Shown in pieces: positions 1-6,293 of a DNA stretch of 6,346 nt. This stretch comes from an uncultured Bacteroidota bacterium (GTDB taxonomy: Bacteria; Bacteroidota; Bacteroidia; Flavobacteriales; Flavobacteriaceae): the NCBI GenBank assembly GCA_903837025.1, contig CAILTC010000196.1, positions 1-6,346 of the forward strand. Direction: 5' to 3'. The translations under genes were made by a program, and so were the position numbers. Within the stretch, counting starts at the first letter, position 1. Each line of letters opens with the position of its first letter. The notes under the pieces were generated by a model, which was not told the origin of the DNA, did no database searches, and saw nothing but the letters and a program-made list of their open reading frames with translations.

Positions 1-885
1 AAAACATTTCCAGAACAACCGTTGACTTTCACTGTTGAAGAAAATAGCACAATCGAAATTAGCTCTAATTCAGGAAAATATGCTTTGGCTTATGCGCCTG
101 GTGAGGAGTTTCCAAAAGCGGTAAATCTTGATGAACCTTCGGTGACTTTAGTTCCTGCTGATGTTTTGGCAACAGCCATCAGCAAAACTATTTTTGCAGC
201 AGGAAACGATGATTTACGCCCAGTAATGTCTGGGGTTTTCTTCCAATTTTCGCCGCAAGGATTAATATTTGTAGCCACTGATGCTCACAAATTAGTAAAA
301 TATGCCCGTACGGATGTAACTGCTTCGGAAGTAGCGGATTTTATCATGCCAAAGAAACCATTGACTATCTTAAAAAATATTCTTGGTGCTTCGGATGCAG
401 AAGTAAAAATAGAATACAACGACTCGAATGCTACTTTTTCTTTCGATAATTATGTTTTAATGTGCCGATTGATCGATGGAAAATATCCAAATTATGAAGC
501 GGTAATTCCTAAAGAAAATCCAAACAAATTGATGATTGACCGTTCTCAGTTTTTGAGTTCTGTTCGTCGTGTTGCGATTTTCTCTAACAAAACAACTCAC
601 CAAATTCGATTAAAAATTGCTGGTGCCGAATTGAATATATCTGCCGAAGATATTGATTACTCGAACAAAGCTGAGGAAAGATTGACGTGCGATTATCAAG
701 GGGACGATATGCAAATAGGGTACAATTCTCGTTTCTTGACCGAAATGTTGACGAACTTACAATCAGACATGATTATGCTTGAAATGTCATTGCCAAATAG
801 AGCCGGAATCCTAACTCCTGTTGACGGATTAGAAGATGGTGAAACCGTGACCATGCTTGTTATGCCTGTAATGTTGAATAATTAA
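1..885 (+). CDS. dnaN: DNA polymerase III subunit beta (sliding clamp), 5'-truncated by window edge
   Basis: DnaN forms the ring-shaped dimer that tethers DNA polymerase III to DNA and recruits other replication and repair proteins in the cytoplasm. The frame is open from base 1 (first residues KTFPEQPLTF) and ends in TAA at 883-885, giving 294 residues. Flavobacterial DnaN is about 370 residues, so roughly the first 80 (most of clamp domain I) lie outside the window. Recognisable clamp segments are the stretch around NDDLRPVMSGVFF, the ATDAHKLV strand, and CRLIDGKYPNYEAVIP in the middle domain. The end MLVMPVMLNN matches the usual clamp tail, in which MPMR(L) is common elsewhere. The TTG at 22 is only an internal codon, because clear clamp sequence lies upstream of it. 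No frameshift or internal stop is seen. The gene is convergent with the stress protein gene and is followed by a strong hairpin terminator. Confidence 0.97.
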   Translation, partial: KTFPEQPLTFTVEENSTIEISSNSGKYALAYAPGEEFPKAVNLDEPSVTLVPADVLATAISKTIFAAGNDDLRPVMSGVFFQFSPQGLIFVATDAHKLVKYARTDVTASEVADFIMPKKPLTILKNILGASDAEVKIEYNDSNATFSFDNYVLMCRLIDGKYPNYEAVIPKENPNKLMIDRSQFLSSVRRVAIFSNKTTHQIRLKIAGAELNISAEDIDYSNKAEERLTCDYQGDDMQIGYNSRFLTEMLTNLQSDMIMLEMSLPNRAGILTPVDGLEDGETVTMLVMPVMLNN

Positions 886-944
886 TTTCATAATTCAGAA
901 GAATAAATTACAATAAAAACTAACCAACCAAAACCATTTTATTT

Positions 945-983
945 AAAAAAAACCGTCTCGTGACTAAACGAGGCGGTTTTTTT
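945..983. terminator. Bidirectional rho-independent terminator between dnaN and the usp gene
   Basis: An 8-bp GC-rich stem, CCGTCTCG (953-960) with CGAGGCGG (969-976), contains one G-U pair and encloses an 8-base loop TGACTAAA. It is preceded by eight A (945-952) and followed by seven T (977-983). Read on either strand, the hairpin is therefore followed by a U-run. It lies 60 bp after the dnaN stop and 20 bp beyond the end of the convergent stress protein gene, so it can end both transcripts. Confidence 0.9.
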
Positions 984-1002
984 GTTGGAGTGTAAATAGC
1001 TG

Positions 1003-1833
1003 TTATTCGTGCATTGCCAGAATTGGAATTTCTAAACCATTCGAGAATTTTTGGACTAAACTTGGTCTAAACAATTCTATAAAAAAGTTTCTTTTATAAG
1101 TAATCATAGCCAAAACATCAATTTCTTTATAGAGAATAAAATCGATTATTGTTTCCTGAACCTCATCACTTGGAATTACCGAAAACACGATTGGTTCGGC
1201 AGCAAACTCTTCTTCCCACTGTTTGATTGTCGTTTCTGAAACATCCGAATGGCTCGTTTTTACATATAAACACCGTACTTTGGCCTCTGTTTTTTTGGCG
1301 ATTTTCAGCAACTCTTTTAAGGCTTTTTTATCTTTAGGTCTGTATCGAGTTGTAAAACCTATCGTTTCTATTTTTTTATACTTTGCTTCAATAGGAACGC
1401 TTAAAACAGAAACATCTACCGCCGACATAACAGTTCCCGTATTGGTTCCCATAAAAAAAGCTTCCCATCCTGTTGCTCCAGAAGTTCCCATCACAATAAA
1501 ATTGATTTCATCTTCTTGGATCGATTTTTTAATATTATAAAGCAAACTACCATCCATAAGCCTGTGGCTCAATTTTATATGGTCTAGTTTCCGTTCTTCG
1601 GCAATAGCACGCAACTTAGGAATTTCGTCCTTAAACACATCAAATTGGGATAATTGAACCGAATCAAAAATGACATTATAATTTTCGGGAAAAAACTGAT
1701 TGTCATACACCGGAAATTCAAAGGAGTGTAGTAAAATAAGTTCTCCATTGACTATTTTTGCAAATTCCAAAGCATGAATAAAAGCATTATTGGCAACTTC
1801 GGAAAAATCTGTGGGAAACAATATCTTTTTCAT
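1003..1833 (-). CDS. Universal stress protein (UspA family), two tandem Usp domains
   Basis: This is a 276-residue cytoplasmic protein of the UspA superfamily with two Usp-like halves (about 1-148 and 155-276). The first half starts with the typical strand MKKILFPTDFSE, which includes the conserved Asp9. It also contains the complete nucleotide-binding signature G-2x-G-9x-G-T at residues 116-130 (VMGTSGATG ... FMGTNTG), so this half probably binds ATP. The second half keeps the fold pattern (strand ending CLYV, DVLAMITYKR, final strand PILAM) but lacks the glycine signature and probably does not bind nucleotide in the same way. Tandem Usp proteins of this length are common in Bacteroidota and are linked to stress and starvation responses, but the role of this one cannot be read from sequence. 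The ATG at 1831-1833 is the natural start. It is divergent from mnmE and convergent with dnaN. Confidence 0.93.
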   Translation of the reverse strand: MKKILFPTDFSEVANNAFIHALEFAKIVNGELILLHSFEFPVYDNQFFPENYNVIFDSVQLSQFDVFKDEIPKLRAIAEERKLDHIKLSHRLMDGSLLYNIKKSIQEDEINFIVMGTSGATGWEAFFMGTNTGTVMSAVDVSVLSVPIEAKYKKIETIGFTTRYRPKDKKALKELLKIAKKTEAKVRCLYVKTSHSDVSETTIKQWEEEFAAEPIVFSVIPSDEVQETIIDFILYKEIDVLAMITYKRNFFIELFRPSLVQKFSNGLEIPILAMHE

Positions 1834-1863
1834 TTTGGGTATGATTTAAAGTTGTTTGTCTAT

Positions 1864-1892
1864 CAAAGATAGTTAAAAAAGCAAAACATAAA
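1864..1892 (-). promoter_or_regulatory. Possible Bacteroidota-type promoter for the usp gene
   Basis: On the minus strand TATCTTTG (1864-1871) matches the Bacteroidota -7 box TAnnTTTG exactly. A TTTA (1889-1892) lies 17 bp upstream and would serve as an imperfect -33 TTTG. The box is 30 bp ahead of the ATG, leaving a short leader. The weak -33 element keeps confidence moderate. A TTTG at 1882-1885 is only 10 bp away and too close to be the partner. Confidence 0.45.
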
Positions 1893-1953
1893 TATAGAGC
1901 CTCAGGTATTTAGACTATTCTTAACAATTAATTGAAGCCGAGTTCATTTTAAA

Positions 1954-1983
1954 ATTGATACTCATCAAGAATTATTAACTTTG
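1954..1983 (+). promoter_or_regulatory. Bacteroidota-type promoter for mnmE
   Basis: TAACTTTG (1976-1983) is an exact match to the -7 consensus TAnnTTTG. ATTG (1954-1957), resembling the -33 TTTG, lies 18 bp upstream. Transcription would begin near 1988-1991, only about 12 bases before the ATG at 2002. This placement also argues against the upstream in-frame TTG at 1981, which falls inside the promoter box. Confidence 0.65.
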
Positions 1984-2001
1984 CAGCCAAGAAAAATAAA
2001 T

Positions 2002-3411
2002 ATGTTATACAACGATTCTATAGTAGCACTTGCTACACCTTCCGGAGCCGGAGCCATCGCGATAATCCGAATCTCTGGTGAGGAGGCAATTGCTATTGGA
2101 AACTCCGTTTTTCAATCCATCAAAGGAAAAGATCTGACGAAACAAAAATCCCATACTTTGCATCTGGGTCATGTGATCGATAATCAAAAAACGCTTGACG
2201 AAGTTTTGGTTTCCATTTTCAAAGGGCCTCACTCCTACACTGGCGAGAATACTATAGAAATTTCCTGTCATGGTTCTACTTATATCCAACAGCAAATTAT
2301 TCAATTATTGCTTCGAAAAGGCTGTCGGATGGCAAACCCTGGCGAATTTACTTTGAGAGCTTTCTTAAACGGAAAACTCGATTTATCACAAGCCGAAGCC
2401 GTTGCCGATTTAATTTCATCTGATAACGAAGCTTCGCACCAAATCGCCATGCAGCAAATGCGGGGTGGATTTTCGAATGAAATAGCCAAACTTCGAGAAG
2501 AATTATTGAATTTTGCTTCGCTAATAGAACTCGAATTAGACTTTGCCGAAGAGGATGTGGCTTTCGCCGATAGAACGCAATTTCATGAATTATTAAACCG
2601 AATTGAATTCGTCCTCAAACGCTTAATCGATTCCTTTGCCGTAGGAAATGTCATCAAAAACGGAATTCCAGTTGCCATTGTAGGTGAACCTAATGTAGGA
2701 AAATCGACTTTGTTGAATGCTTTATTAAACGAAGAACGCGCCATTGTTTCGGAGATAGCAGGTACAACGCGTGATACTATCGAAGACGAATTGGTGATTG
2801 GTGGCATTGGCTTTCGATTCATAGACACTGCGGGAATCCGAGAAACCGAAGATGTTGTAGAAAGCATTGGAATTAGAAAAACGTTCGAAAAAATAGAACA
2901 AGCGCAGGTTGTCTTGTTATTAGTTGATGGCTATAAGTTGATGGTTGATGGTTTGCAATCCATTAAAATAGAAATTGAAAAATTAAAAAATCAATATCCT
3001 TTAAAACCACTAATTGTAATTATCAATAAAAAAGATATGATTTCGGATGAAATGATGTCTTTTTTCGAAAAAGAACTAACAACCAACAACCAACAACTTA
3101 CAACTCTATTTATTTCTGCTAAACAAAACTTAGGAGTTGAGGAACTAAAAAATCAATTGTTGTCATTTGTAAATACTGGTGCTTTGCGCAACAACGAAAC
3201 GATTGTGACAAATACTAGACATTATGATTCCTTGTTGAAAGCCTTGGATGAGATCCAAAGAGTGAAATATGGGCTAGAAACTAATTTGTCTAGCGACTTG
3301 ATGGCGATAGATATTAAAGAAGCTTTGTATCATTTTGGAATGATTACAGGCCAGGTAACTAATGATGAATTATTGGGAAATATATTTGCTAATTTCTGTA
3401 TCGGAAAGTAA
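2002..3411 (+). CDS. mnmE: tRNA uridine-5-carboxymethylaminomethyl(34) synthesis GTPase MnmE
   Basis: MnmE (TrmE) is a GTPase that works with MnmG (GidA) to install carboxymethylaminomethyl groups on U34 of certain tRNAs, using a folate-bound one-carbon unit. The 469-residue protein has the N-terminal folate-binding domain (start NDSIVALATPSGAGAIAIIR), a helical domain and an inserted G domain. G-domain motifs are all present: P-loop GEPNVGKST (228-236), TTRD (255-258), DTAG (275-278), NKKD (342-345) and SAK (372-374). The C-terminal FCIGK with its catalytic cysteine (C466) is intact. Length is close to the family norm (454 in E. coli). A polar stretch at 359-368 (LTTNNQQLTT) between G4 and G5 is encoded by 7-bp repeats and looks inserted. 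The ATG at 2002 is preferred because homology begins immediately after it and a promoter box covers the in-frame TTG at 1981. The gene stands alone, divergent from the stress protein gene, and no clear terminator follows it. Confidence 0.97.
   Translation: MLYNDSIVALATPSGAGAIAIIRISGEEAIAIGNSVFQSIKGKDLTKQKSHTLHLGHVIDNQKTLDEVLVSIFKGPHSYTGENTIEISCHGSTYIQQQIIQLLLRKGCRMANPGEFTLRAFLNGKLDLSQAEAVADLISSDNEASHQIAMQQMRGGFSNEIAKLREELLNFASLIELELDFAEEDVAFADRTQFHELLNRIEFVLKRLIDSFAVGNVIKNGIPVAIVGEPNVGKSTLLNALLNEERAIVSEIAGTTRDTIEDELVIGGIGFRFIDTAGIRETEDVVESIGIRKTFEKIEQAQVVLLLVDGYKLMVDGLQSIKIEIEKLKNQYPLKPLIVIINKKDMISDEMMSFFEKELTTNNQQLTTLFISAKQNLGVEELKNQLLSFVNTGALRNNETIVTNTRHYDSLLKALDEIQRVKYGLETNLSSDLMAIDIKEALYHFGMITGQVTNDELLGNIFANFCIGK
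3074..3101 (+). repeat. Tandem 7-bp repeat inside mnmE
   Basis: Four head-to-tail heptamers are seen: AACTAAC, AACCAAC, AACCAAC, AACTTAC, with a partial AACTC following. They encode the polar peptide LTTNNQQLTT in the G domain. Three heptamers equal seven codons, so gain or loss of three units keeps frame, while any other change would shift it. Confidence 0.8.
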
Positions 3412-3453
3412 CGATCAACTAAAATAATTAACTAAAACATCCAATTGACATAC

Positions 3454-3467
3454 ACTGAGAACTGAGG
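3454..3467 (+). repeat. Two tandem heptamers ACTGAGA/ACTGAGG
   Basis: ACTGAGA (3454-3460) is followed directly by ACTGAGG (3461-3467), 42 bp after the mnmE stop codon. The unit length equals that of the repeat inside mnmE, but the sequence differs. Two copies alone could be chance. Confidence 0.4.
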
Positions 3468-3495
3468 AGAAGAATGACAAAATAGAATATTGCTT

Positions 3496-3714
3496 TTAAT
3501 CTAAATGATAGAATTTATTAATTAAATAGCGAAAAAGAATAAATAGCACACTTGCAGCTACAGCTAATGAAATTATAAAACTGATCAGATTTAAAATAAT
3601 ATTTGGAATAAAACTCAGTCTAGGATGGGTAAAATAAGGCTCACGATGAAGTTTTTCGCGAATGTTTTGTTTTACTATTTTAATTTTCTCTTTAATAATT
3701 AAGTGTTTTAAAGA
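3496..3714 (-). pseudogene. Start-less reading frame resembling the C-terminal end of a small membrane protein
   Basis: On the minus strand, a frame of 72 codons runs from just after a stop codon (3715-3717) to TAA at 3496-3498. It contains no ATG, and the only GTG lies deep in the helix. The predicted peptide has a charged N-terminal part (KIVKQNIREKLHREPYF), then PRLSFIPN, then a strongly hydrophobic stretch of about 25 residues (IILNLISFIISLAVAAS and onward) ending in FRYLINKFYHLD. A charged amphipathic segment, one membrane helix and a basic tail look more protein-like than random AT-rich DNA. I do not recognise the family. Possibilities are the 3' end of a gene whose start was deleted, a gene using a rare start such as ATT, or a chance open frame. 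Confidence 0.3.
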
Positions 3715-3933
3715 TTATCAGTAAATAAAAATCTTAATGTGCTTGAATTACTCTTTTTTATAAACACGTTTAACAACTCTAAATTAGACAATTAATTTAA
3801 CATATAAGGGTTTAAATAAAAAACATTTAATATGAGGCTCCTACTCTAATCCCAAAAAAGCTAATTCAAATAACTCTTTTTTTTTGTATTTACTTTATAG
3901 GTATTGTCAATACAATCTGAAATTAATAAATAT

Positions 3934-4018
3934 AATATTGTTATCCTGGCAACGAGAACCCAAAATTCACCGCGTTTTTTTTGTAAAGAAATATACAGTT
4001 GTTGCCAGAAACAATATT
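3934..4018. repeat. Imperfect inverted repeat (20/18-bp arms, 47-bp spacer)
   Basis: The left arm at 3934-3953 reads AATATTGTT-ATC-CTGGCAAC. The right arm at 4001-4018 is the reverse complement of AATATTGTT-T-CTGGCAAC. Seventeen bases match in each arm, interrupted only by a small internal bulge. The 47-bp spacer contains a run of eight T. No target duplication is visible outside the arms and no known small RNA is recognised. It could be the ends of a short non-autonomous element, a structured transcript, or a protein-binding pair of sites. Confidence 0.6.
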
Positions 4019-4112
4019 CAATTCGTACGAAAAAATCAAGCTTTGAAATTATATTTCATTGCTCTATTTTTTTTTATAGATCCTATTAGTTTTATGCTAT
4101 TATACTCCTAAA

Positions 4113-4295
4113 TTAAATCCCCTTTATCCAAAAACATCCTGATACCATTTTATCCGCTTTACATTTATGAAAGGAATACCTATCGTCAAAGGTATAAATT
4201 GCTATAGTCTTAATTTTAAGTTCGGCGGCAGCACGAAAAATACGTATTGCAATCTCTCCGCTATTTACAACAAGTAATTTAGAAATTATTTTCAT
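4113..4295 (-). pseudogene. Remnant of pyruvate carboxylase (biotin carboxylase N-terminus)
   Basis: The 60-residue frame opens with KLLVVNSGEIAIRIFRAA, followed by ELKIKTIAIYTFDDRYS and KCKADK. This is the first strand-helix-strand unit of the biotin carboxylase domain, closest in style to pyruvate carboxylase, which makes oxaloacetate from pyruvate. Functional members read LLVANRGEIA here, so the Arg-to-Ser change in NSGE is unusual. After KADK the homology fades: a shift of frame would give YQD, as in the family's ADEAYQIG, before another stop. A complete pyruvate carboxylase has about 1150 residues and an acetyl-CoA carboxylase AccC about 450, so this is a dead N-terminal fragment. The ATG at 4293-4295 sits at the normal family start. 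It follows the tlpA-like gene on the same strand, separated by 73 bp. Confidence 0.75.
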
Positions 4296-4323
4296 TTTAT
4301 AGGTTAGTATTTATGTATTAAAG

Positions 4324-4368
4324 ACAATAAAAACAATTCAATAAGGCTACAAAAACTAAATTGAATCA
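4324..4368 (-). terminator. Possible weak terminator after the tlpA-like gene
   Basis: Just beyond the TAG of the tlpA-like gene, ATTCAAT (4360-4366 read on minus) pairs with ATTGAAT (4336-4342 read on minus) across a 17-base loop. One flanking G-U pair can extend the stem, and a T-rich tract TGTTTTTATT follows. The stem is AT-only and short, so its strength is doubtful. Confidence 0.3.
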
Positions 4369-5382
4369 CTATATTTTTAGTTCATTAAACAAATCAATCA
4401 GTTTTTTATCAGAGGGTCTTGGCGCATCCGCAGCAATAATATTTCCTTTTGGGTCGATTAATATAAATCTTGGAATGGCATCTATTTTATAGTCTTTCAT
4501 AAAACTAGAATCAAAAGCGGCATCAGAAAATAACTGAATACCAGCAAGATCCTTTTCTTGAATCATTTTTTTCCAAGTATCATGGGCTTTAGCAATATCT
4601 GCGGATATGCTCACAAAAGCAATATTTTTATTGTGATATTCTTTTTCGACTGCTTTTAGAGCTGGAATCTCTGCTTTGCATGGACCGCACCAAGTTGCCC
4701 AAACATCTATATATACATATTTGCCTTTTAAATCGTCTAAGGAAGTAGTTCCTCCGGTATTATTTTCGAAATTTTTGAATTTTGGAGATACTTTACCTTT
4801 AGCCAAAACTTCATTCATGTATTTTTTCTTCTCATAACTACCCGAAATATAAGTTGTAAAACCATCAATATTCTTAACTTGCTCAGCTATAAAAGCTGGA
4901 TCAAGTTTTTTTGCTTTATGTAGTTCAAGTTTCAAATTTTTATTGATACCTGTCATTATTTTGTCAAAAGCAGCTTTGGGCATGCTGAATAATGATTCAT
5001 TATTTTGGACATCCTCTACTAAAAGGGCATTTTTAGCTAAATAATTATTGGGTTCGGCGCCAATCCCTGAATACTTTATAGTTTCATCGAACTGTTTCGT
5101 ATCTAGTGCCATTTTCAAATTAAAGCCATTTTCTAAGAAAACCGTTGTAGATTCTTTTCCATCAAACAAATTATAATAGCCTCGCGAAACATTTAAGGTG
5201 TCAGAAAAAGAACCATCTATATTCACACTAATTTTTTTAGTGAATTTCCTTGACCGCAAGAGTAATGAATCCGAGTTTTTACTTGTAATTTTTCCCGAAA
5301 AAGTCATGTGCTTTTTTTGTGCTGTAACTTGAACCGATACCATTGCTACAGTAATACTTAATACCCAAATTAATTTTTTCAT
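4369..5382 (-). CDS. Secreted TlpA/ResA-like thioredoxin-fold thiol-disulfide oxidoreductase
   Basis: This 337-residue protein has a signal peptide (MKKLIWVLSI..., likely cut after VTA, residue 21), so it acts in the periplasm or at an outer surface. Residues about 25-195 form an N-terminal domain of the sort common in Bacteroidota TlpA-like proteins (DUF4369-like beta-rich start, then helical). Residues about 197-337 are an AhpC/TSA-TlpA thioredoxin domain. The active site WATWCGPC places the redox pair at C232 and C235, and the cis-proline loop is AIPRF (P304). Such proteins reduce or exchange disulfides in exported proteins, sometimes in cytochrome c maturation; the substrate here is unknown. 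It starts 4 bp after the stop of the dsbD-like gene, so the two were probably one transcript with DsbD as the electron donor. No promoter of its own is evident. The gene looks complete and undamaged. Confidence 0.92.
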   Translation of the reverse strand: MKKLIWVLSITVAMVSVQVTAQKKHMTFSGKITSKNSDSLLLRSRKFTKKISVNIDGSFSDTLNVSRGYYNLFDGKESTTVFLENGFNLKMALDTKQFDETIKYSGIGAEPNNYLAKNALLVEDVQNNESLFSMPKAAFDKIMTGINKNLKLELHKAKKLDPAFIAEQVKNIDGFTTYISGSYEKKKYMNEVLAKGKVSPKFKNFENNTGGTTSLDDLKGKYVYIDVWATWCGPCKAEIPALKAVEKEYHNKNIAFVSISADIAKAHDTWKKMIQEKDLAGIQLFSDAAFDSSFMKDYKIDAIPRFILIDPKGNIIAADAPRPSDKKLIDLFNELKI

Positions 5383-5386
5383 TTTA

Positions 5387-6293
5387 TTATTGTTTAAAAT
5401 TAGAAATACTTTTTTTCAACCATGACAAATACGCTCTTACATCCGGATTATATGCTGAGGCCTCATTTAATTGTTTGCCGTTAGTGTCTACCAAAACATA
5501 AAAGGGTTGTGCATTGGTTTTATAGGTAATCGTTTGAAATTCACTCCATTTTTGCCCAATATATTTTATTTTCTTGCCCGTAATTTTAGAAATTATTTGC
5601 TCGTTTACGGGTAATTCTCTTTTATCATCTACGTACAAAGAGATTAAAACCAAATCTTCATTTAGAATTTTCAATACCTGAGGATCTGACCAGACGTTAT
5701 CTTCCATTTTTCGGCAATTCACGCAAGCATGTCCCGTAAAGTCAATCATAACTGGTTTTCCTATTTTTTTTGCATAGGCAATCCCTTTGTCATAATCGGT
5801 AAAAGCGATAATGTTATGAGGTCCCAATTCTGCACCTTCGGGCAAGGTTGCTTTTGATTCCTCCGAAACCGAACTATTTCCTAGACCGTTTGGCATTTCG
5901 CTATAATTTAATGGCGGTGGAAATCCACTTATCAACTTCAATGGGGCACCCCAAATTCCTGGAATTAAATAAATAGTAAACGACAAAACGATAATCCCAA
6001 GACTTAATCTTCCTACGCTAATGTGCGTTAAGGGACTATCATGAGGCAAATGAATTTTTCCAAATAAATAAAAAGCCAAGGTTGCAAAAAGACCAATCCA
6101 AATGGCTAAGAATGTTTCGCGTTCCAGCCAATGCAATTGCAAAACCAGATCGGCATTAGATAAGAATTTAAAAGCCAAAGCCAATTCTAGAAAACCCAAA
6201 ACGACCTTCACCGTATTTAACCAACCGCCAGATTTTGGTAAAGAATTGAGCCAGCCCGGAAAAGCCGCAAAAAGAGTAAATGGTAAGGCTAAG
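5387..6293 (-). pseudogene. DsbD-like thiol:disulfide interchange protein, C-terminal part, interrupted by an insertion sequence
   Basis: DsbD-family proteins carry electrons from cytoplasmic thioredoxin across the inner membrane to periplasmic thiol proteins. About 301 C-terminal codons are present, and Bacteroidota members usually have about 650-700 residues. The readable part begins ALPFTLFAAFPGW, continues with SLPKSGGWLNTVK, then membrane helices around LGFLELALAFKFL, FLAIWIGLFATLAFYLF and LGIIVLSFTIYLIPGIW. A periplasmic thioredoxin domain follows, with CVNCRKME as active site and a cis-proline at NAQPFY. The frame stays open to the window edge, but beyond about 6293 it reads through IS-like DNA rather than the expected helix. 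The GTG at 6209-6211 is not a real start, since family sequence continues upstream. The rest of the gene may lie beyond the IS, outside the window. It is followed after 4 bp by the tlpA-like gene. Confidence 0.8.

Larger units (their letters stand above)
3412..4112. other. 700-bp region without an intact gene, probably decayed
   Basis: This very AT-rich stretch separates mnmE from the biotin carboxylase remnant. I see no RNA gene, no complete coding sequence with a normal start, and no convincing terminator after mnmE. Contents that can be named are a pair of heptamers (3454-3467), a start-less membrane-protein-like frame on the minus strand (3496-3714), a short palindrome GTATT-GTC-AATAC (3901-3913), an 85-bp imperfect inverted repeat (3934-4018) and the 10-bp palindrome TTCGTACGAA (4022-4031). 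Plus-strand frames over 3884-4111 are open, but their predicted proteins are low-complexity and match no family I recognise. Confidence 0.6.

Noticed and set aside
1223..1540. Plus-strand 105-codon frame opposite the usp gene
   Set aside because: It lies wholly antisense to a well supported Usp coding sequence and shows no domain of its own.
1981..2001. Upstream in-frame TTG start for MnmE, adding MQPRKIN
   Set aside because: The TTG overlaps the predicted -7 promoter box TAACTTTG, and family homology begins at the ATG at 2002.
3711..3735. AAGATT/AATCTT inverted repeat as a terminator
   Set aside because: Only six AT-rich base pairs with a 13-base loop and no clear T-run; easily chance in AT-rich DNA.
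3861..4055. Minus-strand 64-codon frame containing RGEFWVLVAR, considered as a transposase or protein remnant
   Set aside because: No start codon, no family recognised, and other frames are open in the same stretch; not enough to support a gene.
3884..4111. Plus-strand 75-codon frame (and an overlapping 61-codon frame)
   Set aside because: Low-complexity hydrophobic and lysine-rich translations with no recognisable motif. Two frames are open over the same bases and an inverted repeat crosses them, so a chance opening is more likely.
3412..4368. Search for tRNA, riboswitch or CRISPR repeats in the gene-poor region
   Set aside because: No cloverleaf, no conserved riboswitch core and no regularly spaced repeats could be seen by eye.
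6209..6211. GTG as start of a 274-residue thioredoxin membrane protein
   Set aside because: DsbD-family sequence (SLPKSGGWLNTVK, ALPFTLFAAFPGW) continues upstream in the same frame, so the GTG is an internal valine codon.
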